DNA of 64,000 nt from Kosakonia sp. H02 (GCA_030704225.1 CP131915.1:2418001-2482000), one strand, 5' to 3'. Shown: positions 26,436 through 35,767, numbered from the stretch's first letter. Program-made: numbers and translations. Notes: a model not told the origin generated them from the letters alone.

Positions 26436-27290
26436 ATGACGAGAAAACCGACATTTTTACCCTGGTTCATTCTTCCCGCCACGCTGACCGCAATCGGGCT
26501 GGTTGTCGCGATGTTCGCGGTGATGCAGTTCAGCGTGCGCGCCTATATTCCCGGTTCGCTCGATGTGGGCGGTTTTACCCTGGCGAACTTCAACGGCCTG
26601 TTCAAAAGCGTCTATGCCGATGCCTTTATTAACACCGTTATGCTCAGCGCCAAAACCGCTCTCTTTGGCCTGCTGATGAGTTATCCGCTGGCGTATGCCC
26701 TGGTGCGCACCCGCACCACGTGGATCAAATCCACTATTTTGATTATCGCCATTACGCCGCTGTTTCTCGGCGAAGTCGTGCGCACCTATTCGTGGATTAT
26801 CGTGCTGGGTAACAGCGGCTTTCTGAATAGCCTGCTGCTGGCGTTGGGCGTTATCTCCACACCGATTCAGTTTATGTTTACGCAAACCGGCGTGGTGCTG
26901 GCGCTGGTGCACGTCACCATGCCGATCATGGTGTTGATGCTGGCGACCGCGTTATCGCACATTAATCCTGATTACGAGAAAGCCGCCACCAGCCTTGGCG
27001 CTGGCCCCATTCGCACCTTGCTGACCGTGACGATCCCATTGTCTATCCCCGGTATTGTCGCCAGCCTGACCACGGCGTTTGCCTGGACGTTTAGCGCCTT
27101 CGCCACACCGCAACTTATTGGCGGCGGACGCGTCAGCACGGTGGCAACCATGGTCTATCAACTGGGTTTCTCGTCGATGAACTTCCCGTTTGCCGCCGCC
27201 CTGAGCATTGCCGGTTTGATCCTCACCATCCTGTTACTGGTGGCGCTGAAACGAATGACCCGATTCCTGCACGCGATGGGGGAGCATTGA
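26436..27290 (+). CDS. ABC transporter permease, PotB type
   Basis: 284 residues from ATG 26436; the frame extends further upstream, but only from this start does the product begin with a short charged end before helix 1. Six transmembrane helices and the EAA loop (INPDYEKAATSLGAGPIRTL, about 170-190) that contacts the ATPase. It pairs with the permease gene that begins one base after its stop codon. Part of the importer of the catabolic island. Confidence 0.88.
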   Translation: MTRKPTFLPWFILPATLTAIGLVVAMFAVMQFSVRAYIPGSLDVGGFTLANFNGLFKSVYADAFINTVMLSAKTALFGLLMSYPLAYALVRTRTTWIKSTILIIAITPLFLGEVVRTYSWIIVLGNSGFLNSLLLALGVISTPIQFMFTQTGVVLALVHVTMPIMVLMLATALSHINPDYEKAATSLGAGPIRTLLTVTIPLSIPGIVASLTTAFAWTFSAFATPQLIGGGRVSTVATMVYQLGFSSMNFPFAAALSIAGLILTILLLVALKRMTRFLHAMGEH

Positions 27291-27291
27291 T

Positions 27292-28110
27292 ATGACCCGT
27301 TCGATGAATGACAAACTGACGACGCTGGCGGGCCGCCTGTTGGTCGTCGCTATTCTGATCTTTGTGATGCTGCCCACTATCGTGGTGTTTATCTCCTCGT
27401 TCAGCAGCACCGCCGTGTTGTTCTTTCCGCCAAAAGGCTGGTCGCTGCGCTGGTTCGAACGGGCGGTAAATTACGATGATTTCCGTCACGGCTTCTACTC
27501 CGGGCTGATTGTCACCGCATGGGCCTCGTCGCTGGCGGTGATCATCGGCACCACGCTGGCAATTGCCATTGAACGCTATGCATTCCCGTGCAAGCAGGTG
27601 CTGGAAGGGATCCTGCTGTCGCCGCTGTTTATCCCGCATTTCACCATTGGCCTGGGTCTGTTGATGCTGGTATCGCAACTCAACCTGGGACGCGGTTATC
27701 CGCTGGTGATTTTCTGCCATATCGTGCTGGTCCTGCCGTTTGTGCTGCGCAGTGTGTATGTATCGCTAAAAAACCTTGAACAGCGCATTGAGCTGGCGGC
27801 GGCAAGCCTTGGCGCATCGCCGCTACGCGTGGTGTGGACCATCACCGTGCCGCTGATTTTGCCCGGTCTGTTCGGCGGCTGGCTGTTCGCCGCGATCCTC
27901 TCTTTTAACGAATTTACCGCGTCACTGTTTATTACAACCCAGGCCACACAGACGTTACCGGTCGCGATGTACAACTATGTGCGTGAATTTGCTGACCCGA
28001 CACTGGCGGCGCTGTCGGTAATTTATATTGCCGTAACCGCAGCGATGTTAATTATTGCCAATAAGTTTTTAGGGCTGGGGAAAATATTAAACGTTGAAGC
28101 CAGACATTAA
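27292..28110 (+). CDS. ABC transporter permease, PotC type
   Basis: 272 residues, six transmembrane helices. The EAA loop is QRIELAAASLGASPLRVV (about 163-180). Second permease of the polyamine/opine-type importer, starting one base after the first permease ends. A strong hairpin (28127-28149) follows and may separate it from the downstream flavin monooxygenase. Confidence 0.88.
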   Translation: MTRSMNDKLTTLAGRLLVVAILIFVMLPTIVVFISSFSSTAVLFFPPKGWSLRWFERAVNYDDFRHGFYSGLIVTAWASSLAVIIGTTLAIAIERYAFPCKQVLEGILLSPLFIPHFTIGLGLLMLVSQLNLGRGYPLVIFCHIVLVLPFVLRSVYVSLKNLEQRIELAAASLGASPLRVVWTITVPLILPGLFGGWLFAAILSFNEFTASLFITTQATQTLPVAMYNYVREFADPTLAALSVIYIAVTAAMLIIANKFLGLGKILNVEARH

Positions 28111-28126
28111 TAAACGGTGAATGAAT

Positions 28127-28149
28127 GCGCTTTGGATTTTCCGAAGCGC
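28127..28149. other. Hairpin between the permease and monooxygenase genes
   Basis: GCGCTTTGGA-TTT-TCCGAAGCGC, a 10-bp stem with one G-T pair. No T tract follows, so it may be a weak terminator, an mRNA-stability element or an operator. Confidence 0.45.
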
Positions 28150-28240
28150 TGCATTTAAAAAGCGTGATTACCATTAATACGGCACCCGATTACCCTTGGC
28201 GATATCACTATCGAGGGCCGCTTATATTTAGGGATTCAAC

Positions 28241-29491
28241 ATGTCAGTAGAAAAAATTAATACCGTTATTGTCGGCGCAGGTCAGGCCGGTATTGCCATG
28301 AGTGAACATCTGGCGCTGATGGGCGTGCCGCACGCCGTACTGGAGCGCAGCCGCATCGCTGAGCGCTGGCGCTCTGAACGCTGGGATTCGCTGGTGGCGA
28401 ACGGCCCGGCCTGGCATGACCGCTTTCCGTCGCTGAAATTCGACAATATTTCCCAGGAAGCCTTCCCGCCGAAAGAGCGCATGGCTCAGTATTTTGAAGA
28501 CTACGCAAAGATGCTTGATGCGCCAGTGCGCACCGGCGTTGAAGTGCATCAGGTGGTGCGCCTGGCAGGACGCAGCGGATTTAAAGTAGTGACCTCTGCC
28601 GGTGAATTTGAGGCCAACAATGTTGTGGCCGCCACCGGCCCGTTCCAGAAGCCGTCAGTACCGCAGATCGTGCCGGAAAGCGCCGGGCTGCACCAGATCC
28701 ACTCTTCTGTCTACAAAAACCCGCAGCAACTGCCCGCAGGCGGTGTGCTGGTGGTGGGCGCGGGCGCTTCCGGGACGCAAATTGCCGAGGAGTTGCGTAA
28801 AGCGGGCCGTGATGTTTATCTCTCGGTCGGTGAACATTATCGTCCGCCGCGTTCTTACCGCGACCGTGATTACTGCTGGTGGCTCGGCGCGCTCGGTCTG
28901 TGGGATGAAGTTAAAATAAAGCCGAAAAAAGAGCACGTGGCCTTCGCGGTGAGCGGCTACGAAGGGGGGAAAACCGTGGATTTCCGCCGCCTGGCGCATA
29001 TGGGCATTACGCTGGTGGGCATCACCAAAAGCTGGGATAACGGTGTGCTGAGCTTTGCCGAAGGGCTGAGTGAGAATATCGCGGCGGGCGATAAAGCCTA
29101 CTTTGACGTACTGCGCGATGCGGATGCCTACATTGAACGCAACGGGCTGGATCTGCCTCCGGAGCCGCAGGCGTGGGAGTTACTGCCGGATCCGGCGTGT
29201 CTGCTCAATCCGCTGACGCAACTCGATATCGCCGCAGCGGGTATTACCACGATTATCTGGGCGACGGGTTTTAAATTTGATTTCAGTTGGTTGCAGGTTG
29301 ATGCCTTCGACGAAAAAGGCCTGCCGTTCCATAAACGCGGTATTTCCGCCGAGCGCGGTATTTATTTCCTCGGCCTGCCAAATTTAGTCAACCGGGCATC
29401 GTCATTTATTTACGGCGTGTGGCATGACGCTAAATACATTGCCGATCATATTGTTTTGCAGAACGCCTATACCGACTACGTAAAATCTTAA
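28241..29491 (+). CDS. FAD/NADPH-dependent monooxygenase (CzcO/flavin-containing type)
   Basis: 416 residues. Class B flavin monooxygenase-like protein: FAD-binding VIVGAGQAGIAMSEHL (about 8-23), NADPH-binding GVLVVGAGASGTQIAEEL (about 166-183), and an ATG-type motif ATGFKFDFSWL near the C-terminus. Family members insert one oxygen atom at N, S or carbonyl carbon. In this island it could open the degradation of the imported compound. AGGGA lies 6 bases before the ATG. The FMN oxidase gene follows after a perfect hairpin. Confidence 0.87.
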   Translation: MSVEKINTVIVGAGQAGIAMSEHLALMGVPHAVLERSRIAERWRSERWDSLVANGPAWHDRFPSLKFDNISQEAFPPKERMAQYFEDYAKMLDAPVRTGVEVHQVVRLAGRSGFKVVTSAGEFEANNVVAATGPFQKPSVPQIVPESAGLHQIHSSVYKNPQQLPAGGVLVVGAGASGTQIAEELRKAGRDVYLSVGEHYRPPRSYRDRDYCWWLGALGLWDEVKIKPKKEHVAFAVSGYEGGKTVDFRRLAHMGITLVGITKSWDNGVLSFAEGLSENIAAGDKAYFDVLRDADAYIERNGLDLPPEPQAWELLPDPACLLNPLTQLDIAAAGITTIIWATGFKFDFSWLQVDAFDEKGLPFHKRGISAERGIYFLGLPNLVNRASSFIYGVWHDAKYIADHIVLQNAYTDYVKS

Positions 29492-29521
29492 TTGCCTGAG
29501 TACTTATTCTCATCATCGCCC

Positions 29522-29548
29522 GTGGCTAAATACCCGTTATTTAGCCAC
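29522..29548. other. Perfect 11-bp hairpin before the FMN oxidase gene
   Basis: GTGGCTAAATA-CCCGT-TATTTAGCCAC, ending 19 bases before the GTG start of the next gene. No T run follows. It could be an operator, an attenuator, or a stem that tunes the relative yield of the two flanking genes. Confidence 0.5.
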
Positions 29549-29567
29549 AGCTTATTGGATAACCGCT

Positions 29568-30710
29568 GTGACCATTACCTGTATTGAAGAACTCCGGCTA
29601 CTGGCGCGTAAGCGGGTGCCAAAAATGTTTTATGACTATGTGGATGCCGGCTCCTGGACCGAATATAGCTATCACGCTAACGAAGCGGATTTACGTCGCC
29701 TTGAGTTTCGCCAGCGCGTGGCGGTCGATATTGCCGGGCGCAGCACGGCCAGCATGATGCTCGGACACGCCGTTACGATGCCAGTCGCTATTGCGCCCAC
29801 CGGGTTAACCGGCATGATCCACCCCGACGGCGAAATCCTTGCGGCGCGTGCGGCGAAAGCGTTCGGCATCCCTTTTACGCTCTCCACCATGAGCATTTGT
29901 TCGATTGAAGCGGTGGCGCGGGCAACGGATTACCATCCCTTCTGGTTTCAGCTCTATGTCATGCGCGATCGCCAGTTTGTCGCAAATCTTATCGATCGCG
30001 CGAAAGCCGCCAACTGCGGCGCGCTGGTCGTTACCATGGATCTCCAGGTATTCGGTCAGCGCCATAAAGACATCAAAAATGGCCTGTCGACGCCGCCGAA
30101 AATGACTCTGCGCAATGTTCTTAATATTGCCAGCAAACCGCGCTGGTGGCGCAAGATGCTCGCCACACGCAACCGCAACTTTGGCAATATCATTGGTCAT
30201 GCCAGCGGCGTTGATAACATTGATGCGATGGTGGAGTGGACCGCGCAACAGTTCGATCCGCGCCTCTGCTGGCAGGATATCGAGTGGATTAAACAGCGCT
30301 GGGGCGGCAAGCTGATTGTGAAGGGCATTATGGATGAGGAAGATGCGCGTCTGGCGGTGTCAGCGGGTGCCGATGCGCTGATTGTCTCCAATCACGGCGG
30401 GCGGCAACTGGACGGGGTATCGTCCTCGATTAGCGTGTTGCCGGAGATTGTCGCGGCGGTGGGCGAAGATATTGAAGTCCATTTCGACGGCGGGATACGG
30501 TCCGGGCAAGATGTGCTGAAAGCGATTGCGCTGGGGGCGAAAGGCACCTATATCGGGCGCAGTATGCTGTATGGATTAGGGGCGCTCGGCGAAAGCGGTG
30601 TCACCATGGCGCTCAATATCATTCGTAATGAGTTCGATTTGTCGATGGCATTTTGCGGCAAGACCGATGTTGCTGCGATTGATGCAGGGATTTTGCGCCG
30701 CGCGCGTTAA
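29568..30710 (+). CDS. FMN-dependent L-2-hydroxyacid dehydrogenase/oxidase
   Basis: 380 residues from a GTG start at 29568 (GGAT about 9 bases upstream). TIM-barrel flavoprotein of the glycolate oxidase/LldD/mandelate dehydrogenase family. N-terminal MFYDYVDAGSWTEYSYHANE, the active-site signature SNHGGRQLDG with its catalytic His (about 271-280), and the FMN phosphate site DGGIRSGQDVLKAIALGAKG are intact. It oxidises a 2-hydroxy acid to the keto acid, passing electrons to oxygen or the quinone pool. Last gene of the catabolic island, ended by a terminator. Confidence 0.9.
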   Translation: MTITCIEELRLLARKRVPKMFYDYVDAGSWTEYSYHANEADLRRLEFRQRVAVDIAGRSTASMMLGHAVTMPVAIAPTGLTGMIHPDGEILAARAAKAFGIPFTLSTMSICSIEAVARATDYHPFWFQLYVMRDRQFVANLIDRAKAANCGALVVTMDLQVFGQRHKDIKNGLSTPPKMTLRNVLNIASKPRWWRKMLATRNRNFGNIIGHASGVDNIDAMVEWTAQQFDPRLCWQDIEWIKQRWGGKLIVKGIMDEEDARLAVSAGADALIVSNHGGRQLDGVSSSISVLPEIVAAVGEDIEVHFDGGIRSGQDVLKAIALGAKGTYIGRSMLYGLGALGESGVTMALNIIRNEFDLSMAFCGKTDVAAIDAGILRRAR

Positions 30711-30717
30711 AAACATC

Positions 30718-30740
30718 AGCGTGGGCGTCACGCTTTTTTA
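30718..30740 (+). terminator. Terminator after the FMN oxidase gene
   Basis: AGCGTG-GGCGT-CACGCT followed by a T run. Its T run overlaps the stop codon of the convergent AraC-type gene. Confidence 0.85.
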
Positions 30741-31526
30741 TTCTGCTTTTCGCTTCGCAAAATAGTGCGCGGGTGTGCTGCCCATCGCTTTCCTGAACAT
30801 GGTGATAAAGGCGTTAACGGATTCATACCCCAATTTCGCCGCCACGTTTTGTACCGATACGCCGCTGGCCAGTTCCTGTAGCGCAATAATCAAATGCAGT
30901 TGCTGACGCCATCGCCCGAAGCTGAGTCCCGTTTCGCGCAACATCAATCTTGCTAATGACCGTTCACTGAGCGCCAGTCGCTTCGCCCACGCTTTAAAGG
31001 TGCTGCGATCGTCAGGATGGCTGACCAGCGTATCAGCCATAGCACGTATTTTGGGATGCGCAGACACCGGCAAACTGAATTTTTGCTGCGGCATGGTGGC
31101 TAATTCATCCAGTGTCACTCTGGTCAGCCTGGCTGCGTGGCTATCCGGCAGGTAATCCACCGCCTCGTGGGTCAGGCGATCCACTAATTCCCGAACCAAC
31201 TGCGAAATCGCCAGGGTGCAACATCTGTCCGGGAGTGCTGCGGCGCCGGGTTCAATAAATAAATAATTAAGATGCGCGTTCCAGGTGGCTTTGGCGCTAT
31301 GGGGAATGCCGCCGGGGATCCACATCGCGCAGTGAGGCGGCACTATCCATATCTCATTTTCCGCACGACAGATCACAGCACCGTACAGCGCAATAATTAA
31401 TTGCCCCTTGCGATGGGTATGAACCGGCACTTCGGCTTCGTAATCAACGAAATCAAGATGCCGCGCGACGGCCGGGCATGGCGTGGCATCAGGGTCAAAC
31501 AACAGCGTGGCAGACTGGGGCTTCAT
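30738..31526 (-). CDS. AraC-family regulator of the efflux operon (NimR-like)
   Basis: 262 residues. A short N-terminal cupin (about 20-95, with VHTHRKGQLIIALYGAV, VPPHCAMWIPGGIPH) is followed by a C-terminal double helix-turn-helix (about 160-258, AKRLALSERSLARLMLRETGLSF and VAAKLGYESVNAFITMFRKAMGSTPAHYF). Members of this short-cupin group commonly control a divergent efflux gene. Here it is divergent, by 77 bases, from a FUSC-type transporter operon. No clear ribosome-binding site is seen before the ATG. Confidence 0.87.
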   Translation of the reverse strand: MKPQSATLLFDPDATPCPAVARHLDFVDYEAEVPVHTHRKGQLIIALYGAVICRAENEIWIVPPHCAMWIPGGIPHSAKATWNAHLNYLFIEPGAAALPDRCCTLAISQLVRELVDRLTHEAVDYLPDSHAARLTRVTLDELATMPQQKFSLPVSAHPKIRAMADTLVSHPDDRSTFKAWAKRLALSERSLARLMLRETGLSFGRWRQQLHLIIALQELASGVSVQNVAAKLGYESVNAFITMFRKAMGSTPAHYFAKRKAE

Positions 31527-31603
31527 ATCATTGGCAACATTTAGGGATTTTTTGACAGAATAGAGTATTTAAGGAAGCACGCAAGCCGGTAATAATCCCC
31601 GGC

Positions 31604-33646
31604 ATGAACAAACCAGACTTCAGCCACTTCCGTTTTATGCGGGCAATATATGTCGTGTTCCGCCGTGCAGGCGCAGCGCTGGCTTCATCCCGCTTGCTAA
31701 GCGATGCCAATGCCTTGCTGTATTCCATCAAGAGTTTTGCCGCCGCGATGCTCGCGTATTACATCGCCTTATCGATAGGCCTTGAAAAGCCGTCCTGGGC
31801 AATTATTACCGTTTATATTGTCTCGCAAACCTCGGTTGGCGCGTCAGTGAGCAGAAGCGTCTATCGCCTGGCCGGAACGGTCATTGGCGCAGGGGCGACG
31901 GTGTTGATTGTACCCACGTTCGTGAATATGCCTCTCTTTTGCAGTGTAGTACTCACCGGCTGGATCACTTTTTGTCTGTACCTGTCCCTGCTTGAACGCA
32001 CGCCGCGCGCGTATGCCTTTGTATTAGCCGGTTACACCGCGAGCCTGATTGGCTTTCCCGCAGTATTTGAGCCCGGTGCGATATTTGATACCGCCATTAC
32101 GCGGGTGGAGGAGATCGCGATTGGTATCCTCTGCGCAGCGCTTATTCACCGGTATGTGTTGCCAAAGCGCATCTCCGGGTTGTTCAACAGCAAGATAGCG
32201 GAAACGCTGCGCTCAGCGCGCCAGCGGGTGGCGGACACGTTAGCAGGCAGGCCTGATGAGGCCTCAGGAAACCTGCGGCTGGCGCTGGCGTTGCAGTTCC
32301 TGGAAGGCATAAGCCACCATATTCCCTACGATTTTGCGCTCTCCGCCCCTGCCCGCAACGCCAGAAAACTTATCCATGACAAGCTGGCGCGATTGTTAAT
32401 CGTGAACTGTGAATTACGCGATCGCATGCAGATGATAACGACGCTACCTGCCGACATGCAGAGGCTGCTGGAAGATGTGCTGCACTGGCTTACCTGTGAA
32501 GATGAAGGGGAGCGAAAAACAACGGCAGCCACGCTGAAAGCGCGCAGTGAGGCGTTAACGGCACAATTCGCGTCAAAACCGCTGACGTTTGAAGACGCGC
32601 TGCAAGCGAGCTTTACCCGCCACCTGACGGAGGCAATCACCCTCCTGGCGCAATGCGAGCGCCTTTCTGAAGCGCTCCATCACGCGAAACCGGTGCAGAT
32701 GCAAGCGGTGAAAGGCTACGTTTTTCATCGCGATCGCCTTACTGCGGCACGCACTGCGCTCGGCGCGTTCGTCATCATACTGAGCGGCTGCCTGCTCTGG
32801 ATTTACTCTGCCTGGCCTGATGGCGGCACGGCGGTTTCTATTCTTGGGGTCTGTTGCACGCTGTTTGGCAGTTTCGACACCCCGGCCCCGCACATTATCA
32901 AATATATTGTCGGTTCCGTCTGGGGCGTGCTGATAAGCCTGATCTACAGCTTTGCCCTTCTTCCCCAGGTAACCGAGTTTTCTGTGCTGGTTGCGGTTCT
33001 TGCACCGGTATATCTGCTGGCCGGATCGCTACAGGCGCGACCGCCCACCACCTTTATGGCGATGGGGATCACGCTGACGCTGCCTATTTTGTGCGAGTTA
33101 GGCGCCCACTACAGCGGGGACTTCGCCGTGGCTGTCAACACCGCCGTTGCATTATTCTCCGCGACCGGTTTTGCGGTGATCAGTATGGGTTTGCTGCAAA
33201 CGGTGCAGGCGGACTCTGCCATAAACCGCCTGCTACGCATTTGCAGGCGCGACATCAGGCGCAGCGTGAAAGGCGTTTTTGCACCCGACGAAGTGCACTG
33301 GACGAACCTGATGATCGACAGAACCGCGCTGTTACTGCCGCGCTTACAGCGGAGCGAGCAAGCATCAGGGCAGGCGCTTGACCAGATGTTGCATTATCTG
33401 CGTATTGGCCTCTCCATCATGCACTTACGCCGTTTTGATACGCCGACCGGCAGTGAAAAAGCCAAAGACATTAACGCGTTACTTACTCTGCTCACCCGCG
33501 AGCCAGATACCGCACTCTTACGCCAGCGTATTGAATCCCTGATTGGCATTTATACGGCGCATGAACAATCGCGCCTGTTCATCGACAGACTGATTGATCT
33601 GCACTGCGCATTACGAGAACCGCATACGGGGCAAGCTGATGATTAA
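31604..33646 (+). CDS. FUSC-family inner-membrane efflux protein (AaeB-like)
   Basis: 680 residues. Two halves each with several transmembrane helices (about 40-170 and 385-520), separated by a cytoplasmic helical domain, as in E. coli AaeB and fusaric-acid resistance proteins. N-terminal SIKSFAAAMLAYYIALSIGLEKPSWAIITVYIV is the family signature. Likely exports hydroxylated aromatic carboxylic acids or other weak acids together with the HlyD-type protein encoded downstream. Its last 8 bases overlap the DUF1656 gene. The start is uncertain; ATG 31637 is also in frame and neither has a good ribosome-binding site. Confidence 0.88.
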   Translation: MNKPDFSHFRFMRAIYVVFRRAGAALASSRLLSDANALLYSIKSFAAAMLAYYIALSIGLEKPSWAIITVYIVSQTSVGASVSRSVYRLAGTVIGAGATVLIVPTFVNMPLFCSVVLTGWITFCLYLSLLERTPRAYAFVLAGYTASLIGFPAVFEPGAIFDTAITRVEEIAIGILCAALIHRYVLPKRISGLFNSKIAETLRSARQRVADTLAGRPDEASGNLRLALALQFLEGISHHIPYDFALSAPARNARKLIHDKLARLLIVNCELRDRMQMITTLPADMQRLLEDVLHWLTCEDEGERKTTAATLKARSEALTAQFASKPLTFEDALQASFTRHLTEAITLLAQCERLSEALHHAKPVQMQAVKGYVFHRDRLTAARTALGAFVIILSGCLLWIYSAWPDGGTAVSILGVCCTLFGSFDTPAPHIIKYIVGSVWGVLISLIYSFALLPQVTEFSVLVAVLAPVYLLAGSLQARPPTTFMAMGITLTLPILCELGAHYSGDFAVAVNTAVALFSATGFAVISMGLLQTVQADSAINRLLRICRRDIRRSVKGVFAPDEVHWTNLMIDRTALLLPRLQRSEQASGQALDQMLHYLRIGLSIMHLRRFDTPTGSEKAKDINALLTLLTREPDTALLRQRIESLIGIYTAHEQSRLFIDRLIDLHCALREPHTGQADD

Positions 33647-33854
33647 TGACGTCAATATCGGTGGGGTTTTCTTCCCCGGCCTGCTGGTTATCGCGCTTGT
33701 TGCCCTGTTTTGCACGCTGTTATTCGTGCCTCTTCTTACTTTTAGTAGACGCTATCGTCGTTTGCCTTGTCGCCCATTGCTGGGTTTCTCACTCTATGTT
33801 GTTACCTTTTTCCTGCTGATGCAGGGTTTGAACGCGCTGGGGTTATTCGCATGA
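33639..33854 (+). CDS. DUF1656 small membrane protein (AaeX-like)
   Basis: 71 residues from ATG 33639, which overlaps the end of the FUSC gene (ATGATTAA). Two hydrophobic helices (about 10-28 and 45-68). The INDVNIGGVFFPGLL start is typical of DUF1656/AaeX, a constant partner of FUSC/HlyD efflux pairs with no known separate activity. It overlaps the HlyD gene by 4 bases (ATGA). Confidence 0.88.
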   Translation: MINDVNIGGVFFPGLLVIALVALFCTLLFVPLLTFSRRYRRLPCRPLLGFSLYVVTFFLLMQGLNALGLFA

Positions 33855-34714
33855 AATCATTTCTCTCGTTGTTAAGCCGCTATGCGCTTACGTTAAGCGC
33901 CGTCGTGGTCGCCACTCTGCTGGCTTTTATGATGTGGAAACATTATGCGCAGCAGCCCTGGACCCGGGATGGCCGGGTGCGTGCTGATGTGGTGCAGATT
34001 GCGCCTGATGTTTCCGGGCCAGTCAACAGTGTGGCGGTAAAGGATAATCAGTGGGTTAATCGTGGCGATGTCCTCTATGCGATAGATGCGCACTGGTTGA
34101 AGCTGGCGGTGACCAGCGCACAAGCGGACGTCGAGGCTCAACGTCACGAGATGGTAATGCGCCAGGATGCGGCCAGACGACGCGCTCAGATCAAAGGCGT
34201 TATTTCGAAAGAAGATTTGCAACAAACAGACAGTGCGGCAAGCGTTGCGGTGGCAAATTACCACCGGGCGCTGGCCGAACTGGAACTGGCGCAGCTCAAT
34301 TTATCCCACGCCACCGTTCGCTCACCGGTCGCGGGCTATGTCACGCACCTCCGGCTTCGCCCCGGTGACTATGCAACCGCCGGCGTGACAAAAGTTGCCA
34401 TTATCGATGCGAACAGTTTCTGGATTGTTGGCTATTTTGAGGAGACGAAGCTGCGCCATATTCGGGTGGGGAATACTGCACAGATCGCGCTGATGGGATT
34501 TGAGCCTGTGCTAACCGGCCATGTGGAAAGCATCGGCCACGGTATCGGTGACAGCAATGACGAGACCGGCGGGCTTGGCCTGCCAGATGTCAACCCCACC
34601 TTTAACTGGGTGCGGCTTGCGCAGCGAGTACCGGTACGCATTCATATTGATACATTACCCGAGGGGGTTGAGTTAGTGGCAGGGCTGTCCGCGAGTGTCT
34701 CGCTTGTGCCTTAG
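33851..34714 (+). CDS. HlyD-family periplasmic adaptor (AaeA-like)
   Basis: 287 residues from ATG 33851. One N-terminal membrane helix (about 13-31), then the lipoyl/barrel-sandwich halves (DVVQIAPDVSGPVNSVAVKDNQWVNRGDVLYAID and LSHATVRSPVAGYVTHLRLRPGDY) around a short helical hairpin. It links the FUSC pump to an outer-membrane channel such as TolC. The order pump-DUF1656-adaptor differs from E. coli aaeXAB, so this is a separate paralogous system. Confidence 0.9.
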   Translation: MKSFLSLLSRYALTLSAVVVATLLAFMMWKHYAQQPWTRDGRVRADVVQIAPDVSGPVNSVAVKDNQWVNRGDVLYAIDAHWLKLAVTSAQADVEAQRHEMVMRQDAARRRAQIKGVISKEDLQQTDSAASVAVANYHRALAELELAQLNLSHATVRSPVAGYVTHLRLRPGDYATAGVTKVAIIDANSFWIVGYFEETKLRHIRVGNTAQIALMGFEPVLTGHVESIGHGIGDSNDETGGLGLPDVNPTFNWVRLAQRVPVRIHIDTLPEGVELVAGLSASVSLVP

Positions 34715-34867
34715 CAGAGCTATTTTTTTTGCCACGAACACGGAATATGGGCGTCACTTTTTCACAGAGCCCGACAAGCCAGGCTATTGATGACTGTCCT
34801 GCCGCATGTTGCGAAAGCGCCTTGCTTCGCGCTGAAAGGTGGGACAGCCCTCAACAAAGCATGCCCC

Positions 34868-35629
34868 TCACCCAACGGCGTATTTCAATTTGCCGCCATA
34901 TAAAGCGCCAGCCTTATCTTTTTTCTTCATGTCTGTAATGATCATGTCGATATCCTTGATATCGCAAACATGTGAAAGCGCCCGATAACCTAATTTTGAC
35001 GTATCCGCTAGCACCACACGCGTTGTTGCCGCATTGAGAATCGCTTTCTTCGTCGGTAGTTCAATCGCGTTGACATTCGTAATACCTGCTTCGGGGTGGA
35101 CACCTTCAGCCCCGAGGAATGCCCAGTCTGCATGTACTTCACTGAACTTTCTTGTTGCGTCGGGACCAACCAACGTATAGGCGTTTCCCACAACTACCCC
35201 ACCCGTCACGTTCAGATTGATAGCCGGATACTGGCTGAGCAGCATCGCAATGTTGAGATCATTGGTAATCACCGTCAGATCTTTTTTGTATATCAGACAC
35301 GCGGCAAGTTCATAAACTGTCGAGCCATTATCCAGAATAACCGAGTCACCATCCGCTATTAGCGACGCCGCATATTTGCCAATAGCCGACTTCTGCTCGT
35401 GATTTCGTCCACGCCGGATGCTGTAAGGCGTATCTTGTCCTTCCGATGAAAGCACAGGCAACACGCCGCCATGGGTCCTGACAATTTTTTGCGCCTTTTC
35501 CAGATGCATCAAATCTCTTCTGATTGTTGAGCTATCCACTTCAAAAACATCTGCCAGTTGATTGGCGTTCAGATAACCATTTGAAACCAACATAGAAAGG
35601 ATCTTTTTCCGTCTTTCTTGCGCAAGCAT
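34868..35629 (-). CDS. DeoR-family sugar-operon repressor
   Basis: 253 residues from ATG 35629 (MLAQERRKKILSMLVSNGYL), with GAGGGAAGAA upstream; an earlier ATG at 35656 has no such site. The N-terminal helix-turn-helix (about 19-54, NANQLADVFEVDSSTIRRDLMHLE) is followed by the DeoR C-terminal sugar-phosphate sensor domain (about 75-235, DGDSVILDNGSTVYELA). Divergent from the SIS-ROK-MFS operon. The perfect palindrome at 35771-35792 is its likely operator and a phosphorylated sugar its likely inducer. Confidence 0.9.
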   Translation of the reverse strand: MLAQERRKKILSMLVSNGYLNANQLADVFEVDSSTIRRDLMHLEKAQKIVRTHGGVLPVLSSEGQDTPYSIRRGRNHEQKSAIGKYAASLIADGDSVILDNGSTVYELAACLIYKKDLTVITNDLNIAMLLSQYPAINLNVTGGVVVGNAYTLVGPDATRKFSEVHADWAFLGAEGVHPEAGITNVNAIELPTKKAILNAATTRVVLADTSKLGYRALSHVCDIKDIDMIITDMKKKDKAGALYGGKLKYAVG

Positions 35630-35767
35630 TTTCTTCCCTCTCACGGATACGTGCAAACAATGATAGCTCTCATATCTTTATAAATAAGATTATATTCAGT
35701 AAGTTATACACACAACCTTCGTTATAAGTAAAAAATGATAGCACTTCACATTAAACGAAAACGTGCA

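Noticed and set aside
34729..34938. 69-codon open frame between the HlyD and DeoR genes
   Set aside because: No ribosome-binding site, domain or coding bias, and its end overlaps the DeoR gene on the other strand. The T run at 34725-34733 has only a 3-bp stem before it and is not called a terminator.
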